This document shows, in pieces, positions 35,295 to 44,247 of a stretch of 64,000 nucleotides of DNA. Origin of the DNA: Candidatus Rhodoferax odensensis. Lineage in GTDB: Bacteria; Pseudomonadota; Gammaproteobacteria; Burkholderiales; Burkholderiaceae_C. The notes beneath the pieces were generated by a model that worked only from the letters and a program-made list of their open reading frames with translations, was not told the origin of the DNA and ran no database searches. Location: positions 310,001 to 374,000 of the forward strand of contig JADKDJ010000003.1 of assembly GCA_016718405.1 (NCBI GenBank), given 5' to 3'. Within the stretch, counting starts at the first letter, position 1, and each line of letters begins with the position of its first letter. Made by a program: the position numbers and the translations under genes.

Positions 35295-38200
35295 TCAGGT
35301 CGGATCGAGTGGGGCCGGGCGCGTGATCGACTCGGCCGTATCGGGCCGGCCGAACAGGAAGCCTTGCGAGGCGTGGCAGCCATTCTGGGCCAGAAACTCG
35401 CGTTGTGCCTCGGTTTCAACGCCCTCTGCGATCACGGCCAGGCCCAGGCTGCGTGCCAGGGCGACAATGGTTCGAGCGATGGCGGCATCGTTCGGGTCGG
35501 TTAGCACATCGCGAATGAATGACTGGTCGATCTTGAGCTGATCGAGCGGCAGGCGCTTGAGGTAGGCCAACGACGAATAGCCCGTGCCGAAGTCGTCCAG
35601 CGAAAAACGCACACCCGGGGTCTTGAGTGCGGTCATCTTGGCGATAACGTCGTCGAGGTTGTCGACCAAAAGACTCTCGGTCAGTTCAAGTTTGAGCTTG
35701 CGCGGATCGGCCCCGGTCTCCTCGAGAACTGTCAGCACCTGCATCACGAAGTCGGGATGGCGGAACTGGTGCGCGCTGACATTGACCGCAACCGTGAAAT
35801 GGGCGGTCTCTGGGCGCTCGCCCCAGGCCACCAACTGGGTGCAGGCGGTCTGCAGCACCCACTGGCCCAGCGGCAGGATTAAGCCAGTCTCCTCCGCCAG
35901 CGGAATGAATTCGGCCGGCTGCACCAGGCCGCGTCGAGGGTGTTGCCATCGCACCAAGGCCTCAAATCCCGTGACACCACCGGGCCCGTCGACCTGGGGC
36001 TGGTAATAAAGCACCAGTTGGCAGCGCTGCAGACCCTCGCGCAGGTCGCTTTCCAGTGTCGCGCGTTCAGTCGCAAAGGCCTGCATTTCCGGGTCAAAGA
36101 AGCGCAGTGTGTTTCGCCCAGCCGCCTTAGCTTGGTACATGGCCAGATCGGTTTGTTTGAGCAACTCTTCGACTGTGCTGTTATGTGCATAGAACAACGT
36201 CGCGCCGATGCTGGGCGTGCTCTGGCAGGACTTTCCGGCCACCAGGTAACTACGGTTGAGCGCGGCCAGAATGGCCGTTCCCATGGCTTCTGTCTGCGAC
36301 AGGGCCTCCTGGGCGATCTCGCTCAAGTCTTCCAGCATCACGGCAAATTCGTCCCCGCCCACCCGCGCCACGGTATCGCCCTCGCGGATGCAATGGCTTA
36401 ATCGTTGGCCAACCAGTTGCAACAGCAGATCGCCGACATCGTGGCCCAGCGTGTCGTTGAGGTTGCGAAAGTTATCCAGATCAATCAGCAGCAACGCGCC
36501 ATGACGCCGGTTGCGCGCGCTTGCCGCGAACGCCTGCTCCAGGCGGTCTAACAGCAGTCGACGGTTGGGCAGTTCCGTCAGCGGGTCGCTATAAGCCAGT
36601 AATCTGATTTGCTCCTCTGCCTCCTTGTGCTGGGTAATGTCATTGAAGGCTGCTACGTAGTTCGTGACCTCGCCACGTTCACCCAGGACCGCCGAGATGG
36701 CCAGCCACTCGGGGTAGTTCTCGCCGTTCTTGCGCCGGTTCCAGAGTTCGCCCTGCCAGTATCCGGTGCGGTTGAGCGTCGCCCACATCGAGTCGTAAAA
36801 CGCCGCGTCCTGCAGGCCGGACTTGAGCAACAGCGGGGTCTGGCCCACCGCCTCCTCGGCGCTGTAGCCGGTAATGCGCGTGAAGGCCTGATTGACCTGC
36901 AGGATCACCTGGTTGGCATCGGCCACGAACATGGCTTCGCGTGACTCGAAAGCGATGGCGGCAACACGCAAGCTCGCCTCGGTTTTCTTGCGTAGCGTGA
37001 TTTCACGCGCCACCGTCATGACCGCACTCTGGCCGTCCACCATGATCGCCGCACCGGCTGACTCGACTTGAATCTGTTCACCGTCAAGCGCCTGAAAGCT
37101 CAGCTCATGCAGCGGAACTGATCCAACGTCACCGCGTTCAAGTGCGGCGGTGCGCTTCTCAACAATGCCGGAGTCGTGTTCGGCCACCAGATCACGCCAG
37201 GCTTTTCCAATCAGGGCATCGGGGTCCGCAGCGTGGAACAAGGTGGCCGCAGCTTCGTTGGCAAACAGTATCTTGCCGCTTCTGTGCACGAAGATGGCCT
37301 CGGGCGAAAGCTGGAATAGGGATCGGTAGTGGGCCTCGCGCTCAGCCAGTTGGGCGGTGCGCTGCGCCACGCGTTGCTCCAGCTGATCGTGGGCGGCGCG
37401 CAAGCGTTCCTGTTCCTGAGTCAGCAGCAAGGTGGCACGCCGGTCCCGGCGCAGCAGCAGTGCACCCATCAATCCCAGCAACAAGGCGGGCAAAACCAGC
37501 GCCGGCAACAGGTAGCTGTTGCGCAGGTAACTCCATGGGCTGGTGTCGGCAGGGCGTGCCATCACTAGGCGCCACTCATCATTGCCAACGGCGGCCGTGT
37601 GGGTGATCAGGGTTTGCTCGCCGACCAGCATTTCGCCCGCGCCCTCCAGCGTGAGCTGCGAGTCGAGCGCCGCATAGGTCGGATTCACGCCGGACTTGAG
37701 CAGTCCGCTGGCGAACACAAGTCGGCGATTCCTGTCAAACAGGGCCGCAGAATAGGCACTTTCGTCGTGGCCGGGCACCAGCGCCGCCCACTGCTGCGCC
37801 AAGGGCTCGAACTTGAGCGCTACCCCCAGCGCGCCGTCATACTTGCCGCTGGCCGAGGGCAGGGCTATGGCCACCGACACCGCCTGCTGGCCCGAGATCG
37901 GGTCGGTTTGCACCAATGCGCCGGAGCGTTTTTGACTGTCATGTGTCACCCGCAACGCGGCCATCTCCTGGGTCGCCCCCGGGTCCCGCAGGTACGGGCT
38001 CTTGGATGACGCAAAGACCTTGCCAAGATGGTCGATGGCGACAAAATCCAGCGCCTCCGGGTAGCGCTTGAACAGGCCCGGAAAATAATCGCGACAGTGG
38101 GTGGCATCGCGGTCCTGGACGCAGCGCGATTCCGCGATTGCACCGAGGGCGGTTTCGTAACCGGCCAGTTGATTGCGGATGTCCAGTGCGGTGCGGTGTG

Positions 38201-38348
38201 CCCGCGCAGCGAGATCGCGCGCCAGGGCTTCCTTCGTTTGTTGGTAGTCCTTGTTGCTGATGACGCCGCCATACACCAGCGCCAGCGCAACGATGGCCAT
38301 GAGCGAAGGCAGCAGCCCTCGTCGTAGAGGCAGAGCGGGGCTGTTCAT
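35295..38348 (-). CDS. Membrane sensor with PAS, GGDEF and EAL domains
   Basis: 1017 aa. N-terminal TM (11-29), periplasmic Cache-like sensor (~30-275) with two cysteines in SRCVQDRDATHC, second TM (~285-305), coiled-coil HDQLEQRVAQRTAQLAE, two PAS domains (~345-460 and ~470-590), then GGDEF (~600-760) with intact RVGGDEFAVML, and EAL (~775-1010) with intact FEALVRWQHP, VNVSAHQFRHPDF, DDFGTGYSSLAYLKRLP, IAEGVET. Both catalytic motifs look intact, so it could make and/or degrade c-di-GMP in response to a small ligand at the periplasmic face. The allosteric RxxD site was not seen clearly. Stand-alone gene. Confidence 0.95.
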   Translation of the reverse strand: MNSPALPLRRGLLPSLMAIVALALVYGGVISNKDYQQTKEALARDLAARAHRTALDIRNQLAGYETALGAIAESRCVQDRDATHCRDYFPGLFKRYPEALDFVAIDHLGKVFASSKSPYLRDPGATQEMAALRVTHDSQKRSGALVQTDPISGQQAVSVAIALPSASGKYDGALGVALKFEPLAQQWAALVPGHDESAYSAALFDRNRRLVFASGLLKSGVNPTYAALDSQLTLEGAGEMLVGEQTLITHTAAVGNDEWRLVMARPADTSPWSYLRNSYLLPALVLPALLLGLMGALLLRRDRRATLLLTQEQERLRAAHDQLEQRVAQRTAQLAEREAHYRSLFQLSPEAIFVHRSGKILFANEAAATLFHAADPDALIGKAWRDLVAEHDSGIVEKRTAALERGDVGSVPLHELSFQALDGEQIQVESAGAAIMVDGQSAVMTVAREITLRKKTEASLRVAAIAFESREAMFVADANQVILQVNQAFTRITGYSAEEAVGQTPLLLKSGLQDAAFYDSMWATLNRTGYWQGELWNRRKNGENYPEWLAISAVLGERGEVTNYVAAFNDITQHKEAEEQIRLLAYSDPLTELPNRRLLLDRLEQAFAASARNRRHGALLLIDLDNFRNLNDTLGHDVGDLLLQLVGQRLSHCIREGDTVARVGGDEFAVMLEDLSEIAQEALSQTEAMGTAILAALNRSYLVAGKSCQSTPSIGATLFYAHNSTVEELLKQTDLAMYQAKAAGRNTLRFFDPEMQAFATERATLESDLREGLQRCQLVLYYQPQVDGPGGVTGFEALVRWQHPRRGLVQPAEFIPLAEETGLILPLGQWVLQTACTQLVAWGERPETAHFTVAVNVSAHQFRHPDFVMQVLTVLEETGADPRKLKLELTESLLVDNLDDVIAKMTALKTPGVRFSLDDFGTGYSSLAYLKRLPLDQLKIDQSFIRDVLTDPNDAAIARTIVALARSLGLAVIAEGVETEAQREFLAQNGCHASQGFLFGRPDTAESITRPAPLDPT

Positions 38349-38690
38349 GGTTGCCGCAGTCTACGAGCTTTTGCGCCAATGCATTGAAGCGGCGCCAACG
38401 CGCTACTCTGTGCCAGCCGGGCCGGGTAGTGCCGCATGCTCATCAGGCCGCTGTCAGCCAGGTGCACACAAGGCTCGGGCAAACCCGGTGATGGCGTCGA
38501 ATTACGTGGGGCCTGGCCGCCATGTCACAGATGCTTTGAGTGGTTTGGTCAGCGCTAACCCGACGGGAAAGCCGACAACGAGTGAATTGCTATGGAATAT
38601 ATAGCATTTTGCGGTCCTTGCAACCAGAACTTCGACACGACGTGAAAGGTTGCGCGAATCAGACGCCTGCCCTGTCGCACAATGCGGCCT
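38349..38690. other. 341-bp divergent intergenic region
   Basis: Carries the promoters of the GGDEF-EAL gene (minus) and amn (plus). An A/T-rich stretch, with stem TGCTAT/ATAGCA (38589-38594 / 38602-38607), lies about 90 bp before amn. GCTAT-type short palindromes of this kind are, as I recall, frequent between Comamonadaceae genes. No small gene seen. Confidence 0.5.
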
Positions 38691-40214
38691 ATGCCTCATC
38701 TTCCAGAATTCATCGCCCCCACCCGATTTACCGATCCCGTCGCCGCGTTGGCACAGGCGCGCCTGATCTATGACGCCAGTCTGACGCATCTGCGCCAGGC
38801 GATGCAACGCTTCGTCGCGGGCGAGCCGCTGCACGATGGCGCAACTGGCGCCGATGATGCGCCGCAGCGCGTGCGAGCCTGTTATCCGTTTGTGCGGCTG
38901 CAGACCGACACCGTGCAGCGCATGACTTCGGCCTACAGTGCTCACCTCAGTTACGGCTTTGTGGCCGGGCAAGGCCGCTTCGAGACGACGCTGACGCGCC
39001 CCGATCTGTACGCTGACTACTACCTTGAGCAGTTCACACTGCTGCTGCAGAATCACCGGGGTGAGCTGGAGGTTGGCACCAGTTCGCAGCCCATACCCGT
39101 GCACTTCTCCTTCGCCGAGCACGACCACATTGAAGGCAGCCTGAGCCCTCAGCGCAGGCAGTTGATGCGCGATGTGTTCGATTTGCCCGACCTTGGCGCA
39201 ATGGACGACGGCATCGCCAACGGCACCCACGAACCGGCACCAGGCGAGCCGCACCCTCTGGCGCTGTTCACCGCGCCGAGGGTGGATTACTCCCTGCACC
39301 GTTTGCGCCACTACACCGGCACTGCGCCGGAGCACTTCCAAAACTTCGTGCTGTTTACCAACTACCAGTTCTATATCGATGAATTCGTTCGACTGGGGCA
39401 CGCGGCGATGAAGGACCCCCACAGTGATTACATCGCGTTTGTCGAACCCGGCAACGTGGTGACCCGCCGTGTCGGGACGGATGCTGCTGCTGGCGACGAG
39501 TGGGGCGCCACGCCGCCACGGCTGCCGCAGATGCCTGCCTACCATCTGGTGCGCGGCGACCGCGCCGGCATCACCATGGTCAATATGGGCGTTGGGCCGG
39601 CCAACGCCAAGACCATCACGGATCACATTGCAGTGCTTCGACCGCATGCCTGGATCATGCTCGGGCACTGCGCAGGTCTGCGCAACAGCCAACAGTTGGG
39701 CGACTACGTACTGGCGCACGGCTACGTGCGGGAGGATCATGTGCTGGACGAAGAGCTTCCGCTGTGGGTGCCGATCCCGGCCTTGGCCGAGATCCAGGTT
39801 GCCTTGGAGGCGGCCGTGCGTGATGTGACCCAGATGAGTGGCGCCGAACTCAAGCGCATCATGCGTACCGGTACCGTGGCGTCCACCGACAATCGCAATT
39901 GGGAATTGTTGCCCGACAATGGGCCGCAGCGCCGCTTCAGTCAAAGCCGCGCCGTCGCGCTGGACATGGAAAGCGCCACCATTGCGGCCAATGGTTTCCG
40001 GTTTCGCGTGCCCTATGGCACGCTGCTGTGTGTCAGTGACAAGCCGCTGCATGGCGAAATCAAACTGCCGGGTATGGCCAACCACTTCTACCGTGAACGG
40101 GTCGACCAGCACCTGCGCATTGGCATTCGTGCGGTGGAGCTCTTGCGCGTGCAAGGCGTGGACCAGTTGCACAGCCGCAAGCTGCGCAGCTTCGCTGAGG
40201 TGGCATTTCAGTAA
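38691..40214 (+). CDS. amn: AMP nucleosidase
   Basis: 507-aa enzyme hydrolysing AMP to adenine and ribose 5-phosphate, regulating the adenylate pool. Seen: N-terminal AMP-nucleosidase domain (RFTDPVAALAQARLIYD, YPFVRLQT), central VPVHFSFAEHDHIEGS, and the C-terminal phosphorylase-like domain with MVNMGVGPANAKTITDHIAVL, GHCAGLRNSQQLGDYVLA, and catalytic ALDMESATIAANGFRF. The start could be the ATG at 38682 or at 38691; they differ by three residues. A normal-length, intact protein. The plain intergenic region upstream shows no cofactor riboswitch. Confidence 0.95.
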   Translation: MPHLPEFIAPTRFTDPVAALAQARLIYDASLTHLRQAMQRFVAGEPLHDGATGADDAPQRVRACYPFVRLQTDTVQRMTSAYSAHLSYGFVAGQGRFETTLTRPDLYADYYLEQFTLLLQNHRGELEVGTSSQPIPVHFSFAEHDHIEGSLSPQRRQLMRDVFDLPDLGAMDDGIANGTHEPAPGEPHPLALFTAPRVDYSLHRLRHYTGTAPEHFQNFVLFTNYQFYIDEFVRLGHAAMKDPHSDYIAFVEPGNVVTRRVGTDAAAGDEWGATPPRLPQMPAYHLVRGDRAGITMVNMGVGPANAKTITDHIAVLRPHAWIMLGHCAGLRNSQQLGDYVLAHGYVREDHVLDEELPLWVPIPALAEIQVALEAAVRDVTQMSGAELKRIMRTGTVASTDNRNWELLPDNGPQRRFSQSRAVALDMESATIAANGFRFRVPYGTLLCVSDKPLHGEIKLPGMANHFYRERVDQHLRIGIRAVELLRVQGVDQLHSRKLRSFAEVAFQ

Positions 40215-40280
40215 GCGAGCGGCTGGACGTGTCCACGCAGGCACGGCCGTTTTGATCGCAAGTACCAGGAGCTGACCGTC

Positions 40281-41981
40281 ATGAATAACGATTTACCTCC
40301 CAGCCACGCCGATGCGCCCGCCCAGTGGAGCCCCAATTTTGGCTACCTGCCGCAGGGCATCAAGGACTGGCCCACGGACCGGCCGATGCGCATTGCGGTG
40401 CTGGGCGACTTCAGCGCCTCCGTCGTGCACTCACCCGCACTGACCGGCCCAGCACTGGCGCAGGCCGCGCGGCCATTTGCGGTGGAGTTCGACAGCGTCG
40501 ACGCGCTGCTGGCGCGCCTGGCGCCCCGGCTTCACTTGCCGCTGGGTCCCAACGGGACCACGGTCGAGATTGGTTTCAACACCATGGAGGACTTCCATCC
40601 CGACGCCTTGTTCGACCGGCTGGAAATCTTCCGGGTTTTGGCCAGTTTACGCAGCCGATTGCTGTCGCCAAGCAGTTTTGCCGGTGCCGCAGCGGAGTTG
40701 ATGCACATCGTGGTGCCGGCGCCTGAGTTGGCAGGCACCGGGTCGGGGGCCAAGGCCCAGGCACAAGCCGGTCGTACGGCCAGCGGCGTGGTGCTGCCCA
40801 GTGACGCGCGGCTGAGTGATTTTGCACGTCTGGTCGGCGGCCCTGCCGCGGCGGAGCGCGTGGTCGATAGTCCGATTGATGCGCTGCTGCGCCACGTGGT
40901 CGCACCCCATGTGCAGCCTGCGGCCGACCCGCGTCGTGACGAGCTGGTGGCCAGCGTCGACGCGTGCCTGGCCGACTTGATGCGCAGTGTGTTGCACCAC
41001 CCGCAGTTTCAGGCGCTGGAGTCGCTCTGGCGTGGGCTCGACTTTATGCTGCGCCGTATCGAGACTGGCGCCGATCTCTCTGTGCATGTGATGGATGTTT
41101 CCGCTCTGGCGTTTGCCGCCGATCTGGTGGCATCGGACGACCTTAGTGCCAGCGCCTTGTATCAGCTGTTGGTGGAGCGACCTCTTGGCGATGTCGACGG
41201 TGGTTACAGCTGGGTGTTGGGCTGCTACCAGTTTGATGCAACGCCGGCTCATGCTGAGTTGCTGGGCCGCATCGCTGGCATAGCCCAGTGTGCTGACTGT
41301 GTGTTCATCAGTGGCGTCCAGGCGGCACCCTTTGCCGTTTCCGCAAGCAGCGAGGCGGCGCCGCACCCCCTGACCGCGTATGCCTGGCAGGCGTTGCGCG
41401 CGCTCGGCGCGGCCGATCACCTGGCCCTGGTAGCGCCGCACTTCATGCTGCGCTACCCCTATGGCCGTCGCAGTGACCCGATTGAGCGATTTGCGTTTGA
41501 GGAGTTCAACGAACACGAGGGCTTGCGTGCGCTTCTATGGGGTCATGCAGGCTGGTTGCTCGCCAGTGTGCTGGCACGACCCGATGCACAGGACCATGAT
41601 GCCGTGGTTGACGAACTGCCGTTTCACTTCGCGCTGGATCGCCACGGAGATCAAGTGGCGCTGCCCTGCACGGACCTGTGGGTCGGTAGTGACGCCGCGA
41701 CGCGTATGGCGCAGCAGGGGCTTGTCGGCGTGGTGGGGCGGCGTGGTCTGCCACAGGTTACCTTGGCGCCACTGCAGACACTGGCTGGGCAGACCCTGCA
41801 GGGCAAGCGTCAGTGGCGCCGAGGTCAGCCTTTTGGTACCGCTGCGAGTCCGCGCGGGGCTTTGTCGGCGGTGCTGGAGGCCGAGTTCGACAAGTTGCTG
41901 GCGGTTCGAGCTGCGCCAGCCGATTCGGGGTTGGCACGAGATCCCGGCCTGGATGCACTCATTGCCGGGTCGGGCGGCTAA
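40281..41981 (+). CDS. TssB-TssC (type VI sheath-like) fusion, orphan
   Basis: 566 aa. N-terminal ~160 residues look like the small sheath subunit TssB: MRIAVLGDFSAS (36-47), DALLARLAPRL and NTMEDFHPDALFDRLEI, the DDFxP-like motif. From ~225 the protein looks like the large subunit TssC: FQALESLWRGLDFMLRR (~242-258, cf. LExxWRGL), GVQAAPFAVSASSEA, FMLRYPYGRRSDPIERFAFEEF (cf. RLPYG..PI..F.FEE). TssB and TssC are separate in canonical systems; here they are one polypeptide, with a low-complexity link (~155-200). No TssA, D, E, F, G, H, I, J, K, L or M gene is in the window; only a Ser/Thr kinase converges on it. It could be a sheath-derived structure or a degenerate T6SS relic. Confidence 0.8.
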   Translation: MNNDLPPSHADAPAQWSPNFGYLPQGIKDWPTDRPMRIAVLGDFSASVVHSPALTGPALAQAARPFAVEFDSVDALLARLAPRLHLPLGPNGTTVEIGFNTMEDFHPDALFDRLEIFRVLASLRSRLLSPSSFAGAAAELMHIVVPAPELAGTGSGAKAQAQAGRTASGVVLPSDARLSDFARLVGGPAAAERVVDSPIDALLRHVVAPHVQPAADPRRDELVASVDACLADLMRSVLHHPQFQALESLWRGLDFMLRRIETGADLSVHVMDVSALAFAADLVASDDLSASALYQLLVERPLGDVDGGYSWVLGCYQFDATPAHAELLGRIAGIAQCADCVFISGVQAAPFAVSASSEAAPHPLTAYAWQALRALGAADHLALVAPHFMLRYPYGRRSDPIERFAFEEFNEHEGLRALLWGHAGWLLASVLARPDAQDHDAVVDELPFHFALDRHGDQVALPCTDLWVGSDAATRMAQQGLVGVVGRRGLPQVTLAPLQTLAGQTLQGKRQWRRGQPFGTAASPRGALSAVLEAEFDKLLAVRAAPADSGLARDPGLDALIAGSGG

Positions 41982-42033
41982 GCGGAGTCCAGGCAGATCG
42001 GCACCCAGCCACGCGCAGCCCATTGTGCGTGGG

Positions 42034-44033
42034 TCAACGGTTCGCTGGGTTGTTGCTGTCGGCGGCGCGTTTGAAGCGTTGTTCCTGCTCCACGCAAAAG
42101 GCCGTGCCCGCCAAGTCCGCACGTTGGCAGGCGCGGTGCAAACACATGGGTTTCGCAAACACGCCTTCGTTGGCGCAGAGCTTCTCCGCAGTCACGGTTG
42201 GTTTGGGTGGCGCTGGCGGTGGTATCGTGGGCGCTGCCGCAACCGGCGCGGGTGCGGGGGGGGGTGGCGCAACCGGCACCAGCACTTCCAACTTGCTGGG
42301 GGCGCCGCAGCGCGTCGTGTTGTTATGGGTTTAGCAGGCTTGATAGGGTTTGCGGTGCCGGGCGCTAATGCTGAGGCGCCATCACTTGGCGCGCCAGGCT
42401 GATTGGCCAATACCGGCGCTGGCGCGGAGGTCACTGCCGAGGCTTGCGCCAAGGCCGCGCTTGGAGTCACTGCGGAAGCCGCGCCGGCCGACGCCGGCGC
42501 ATTGTCCAGCACCGCGCCAGGGGCGGAAGCCGCCGCCGTGCTGACGGTGGCGGGCTCGGGCGGACCGGGCATCGCGGGGGTGCTGGCCGCAGGCATCGAC
42601 TGGGCCGTAACCGGCAGGCTGGACGTCCGCCAATTCCATGCGACGCCGGCCAGCAGCACCGCACCCAGGCTGGACCACAGCAACAAGGCTCCGTAGGAGC
42701 GCTTTCGCTGTGCCGAATGGTCGTCAGACTCCAGTCCCATCGGCTCGGTTTTGGCGTGGAGTTCGTCGCGTTGCGAATCGGTGGCCGGCAGGCGCGCAGT
42801 CTGCGGCATGCTGCGCGGGTGGGCGCGTCGTTCTGATCGCAAGGACTGAAGCTCCGGCGCGGGCTGCGGCGTGTCAAGCGACGCCAGCACAGTCGGTGAA
42901 TCCTCGTCCTCATCGTCGGCGTCGCGCTTGGCAACGGTCGATCGAACCAGTTGCGTTGGCGCATAGTGCGCGGCGGATTCGTTGGGCGTGGTTGACTCCG
43001 ACGCAGTGGGCGTGCTGGGCAACTGTAGGACGTCACCTGGCGGCAAGCAGTTTGGCCCGAGCTCGGCGCGCCAATCAAAGGAGGACATTCCGTTGGGCGT
43101 GCTCAGCATCAATGCCTTGGCAAATTCCTGCACCGACTGTGGGCGGTCATGCGGGCGGATATTCAGACCCCAGGCAATGCCGGCCACGAACTCGGTGGAG
43201 TAGCGTTGCCCAAACTCAGCCGCGACGGTCCGTGCGACGCTGGCAAAGGGCGGCATGCTGTCATTGATGACACGAATGGTCGCGGGCATGGGCGGCTCGT
43301 TGCACAACATGCCATGCACGACGGCGGACAGGGAGTACAGATCCGTCCACGGACCCTGGAGCATGTCCTTGACATCGGCGTACTGCTCGATCGGCGCGAA
43401 GTTGACTTTCAGCACTGCCGTGTGCTGCTTGGAGCGGTCACTGATGGCCAGTCGTGCCGCCCCCAAGTCCAGCAGCACCGGCGGACCGATGTCTTGCAGA
43501 AAGATGTTATCGGGTGAGACGTCGCGGTGCAGCGCCTTGCCGCGGTGCAGGACTTTGAGTGCACCCAACACCGACCACAGGACTTTGCGCAACCACGCCT
43601 CGGACGGCGGTGTGCGCATGCGCATGCGCGCCTGCTTGAGCGTCATGCCGCGGTACAGCGGCATGACCATATAAGCGGTATTGTTGGCTTCCCAGAAGCG
43701 AAACACCTTGACCAGTGAAGGATGTTCGAACTTGGCCAGCATGCGCGCCTCGCCAACGAAGGATTCCAAACCGGTGCGAAAGGTCTCCTGATCGCTGGAA
43801 GTTCGTACCGAGATGTTCAGCACATCGGCCGAGCGGCTGGCCAGGGCCGTGGGCATGTACTCTTTGATGGCCACGTCTCGCTGCAGCGAATGGTCGTAAG
43901 CCCGGTACACCATGCCAAACCCACCCACGCCGATCAAACCCAGAATCTCGAACTCGCCCAGCCGGGTACCGGGTGCCAGGGCGTCTACGTGGGTGACGTC
44001 TGGTGCAGCAACGCGAATGGGTAAGTCAATCAT
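42034..44033 (-). pseudogene. Membrane Ser/Thr protein kinase, one-base frameshift near its 3' end
   Basis: Hanks-type kinase: glycine loop GVGGFGMVYRAYD, catalytic Lys in VAIKEYMP, HRDVSPDN catalytic loop, DLG in place of DFG (LLDLGAAR), activation segment NFAPIEQYADV. A ~180-residue Pro/Ala/Ser/Thr-rich region follows, with one TM segment (LLLWSSLGAVLLAGVAW), then a C-terminal Cys tail (KLCANEGVFAKPMCLHRACQ ... FCVEQ). The first frame ends in spurious residues after ITTRRAAAPP; the true tail LEVLVPVAPPPPAPAP is in another frame. One base is missing in the C5 run at 42300-42312 (plus strand G run); with it the protein is 666 aa. The original frame otherwise would end at 42192. Start at 44033 or 44054. 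Convergent with the TssBC fusion, consistent with PpkA-like pairing of kinase and T6SS. Confidence 0.85.
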
Positions 44034-44174
44034 CAGCCCTTCAAGCGAAAGCACGGCTGTCGACGGCAGTCAAACCGCGTCAATCGTGTGATGTCAGATT
44101 CTATTGCAGTAGTTTCACCCTGATTCTGAATCAAGAGGTAAGAACTTTGTCACAATTTCGCACATTCTGAGACT

Positions 44175-44229
44175 TTGTGGGACAGACCTTCAGCTCTGTC
44201 CCCAACTGATCGTCGGATGTTGGCTGTTC
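44175..44229 (+). repeat. Dispersed 55-bp repeat, copy 3
   Basis: Contains a perfect 8-bp stem GGGACAGA / TCTGTCCC with an 8-nt loop, the best-preserved hairpin of the three copies. A partial second copy of its first ~18 bases follows at 44233-44250, overlapping the stop codon of the GMC oxidoreductase gene. It lies in the 214-bp gap upstream of the kinase and may act as a terminator for the GMC gene. Confidence 0.85.
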
Positions 44230-44247
44230 ACTTTGTGGGATAGATTT

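Noticed and set aside
38502..40244. Minus-strand open frame (580 codons) opposite amn
   Set aside because: Shadow of amn, with the typical His/Val/Arg-rich composition of antisense frames and no domain.
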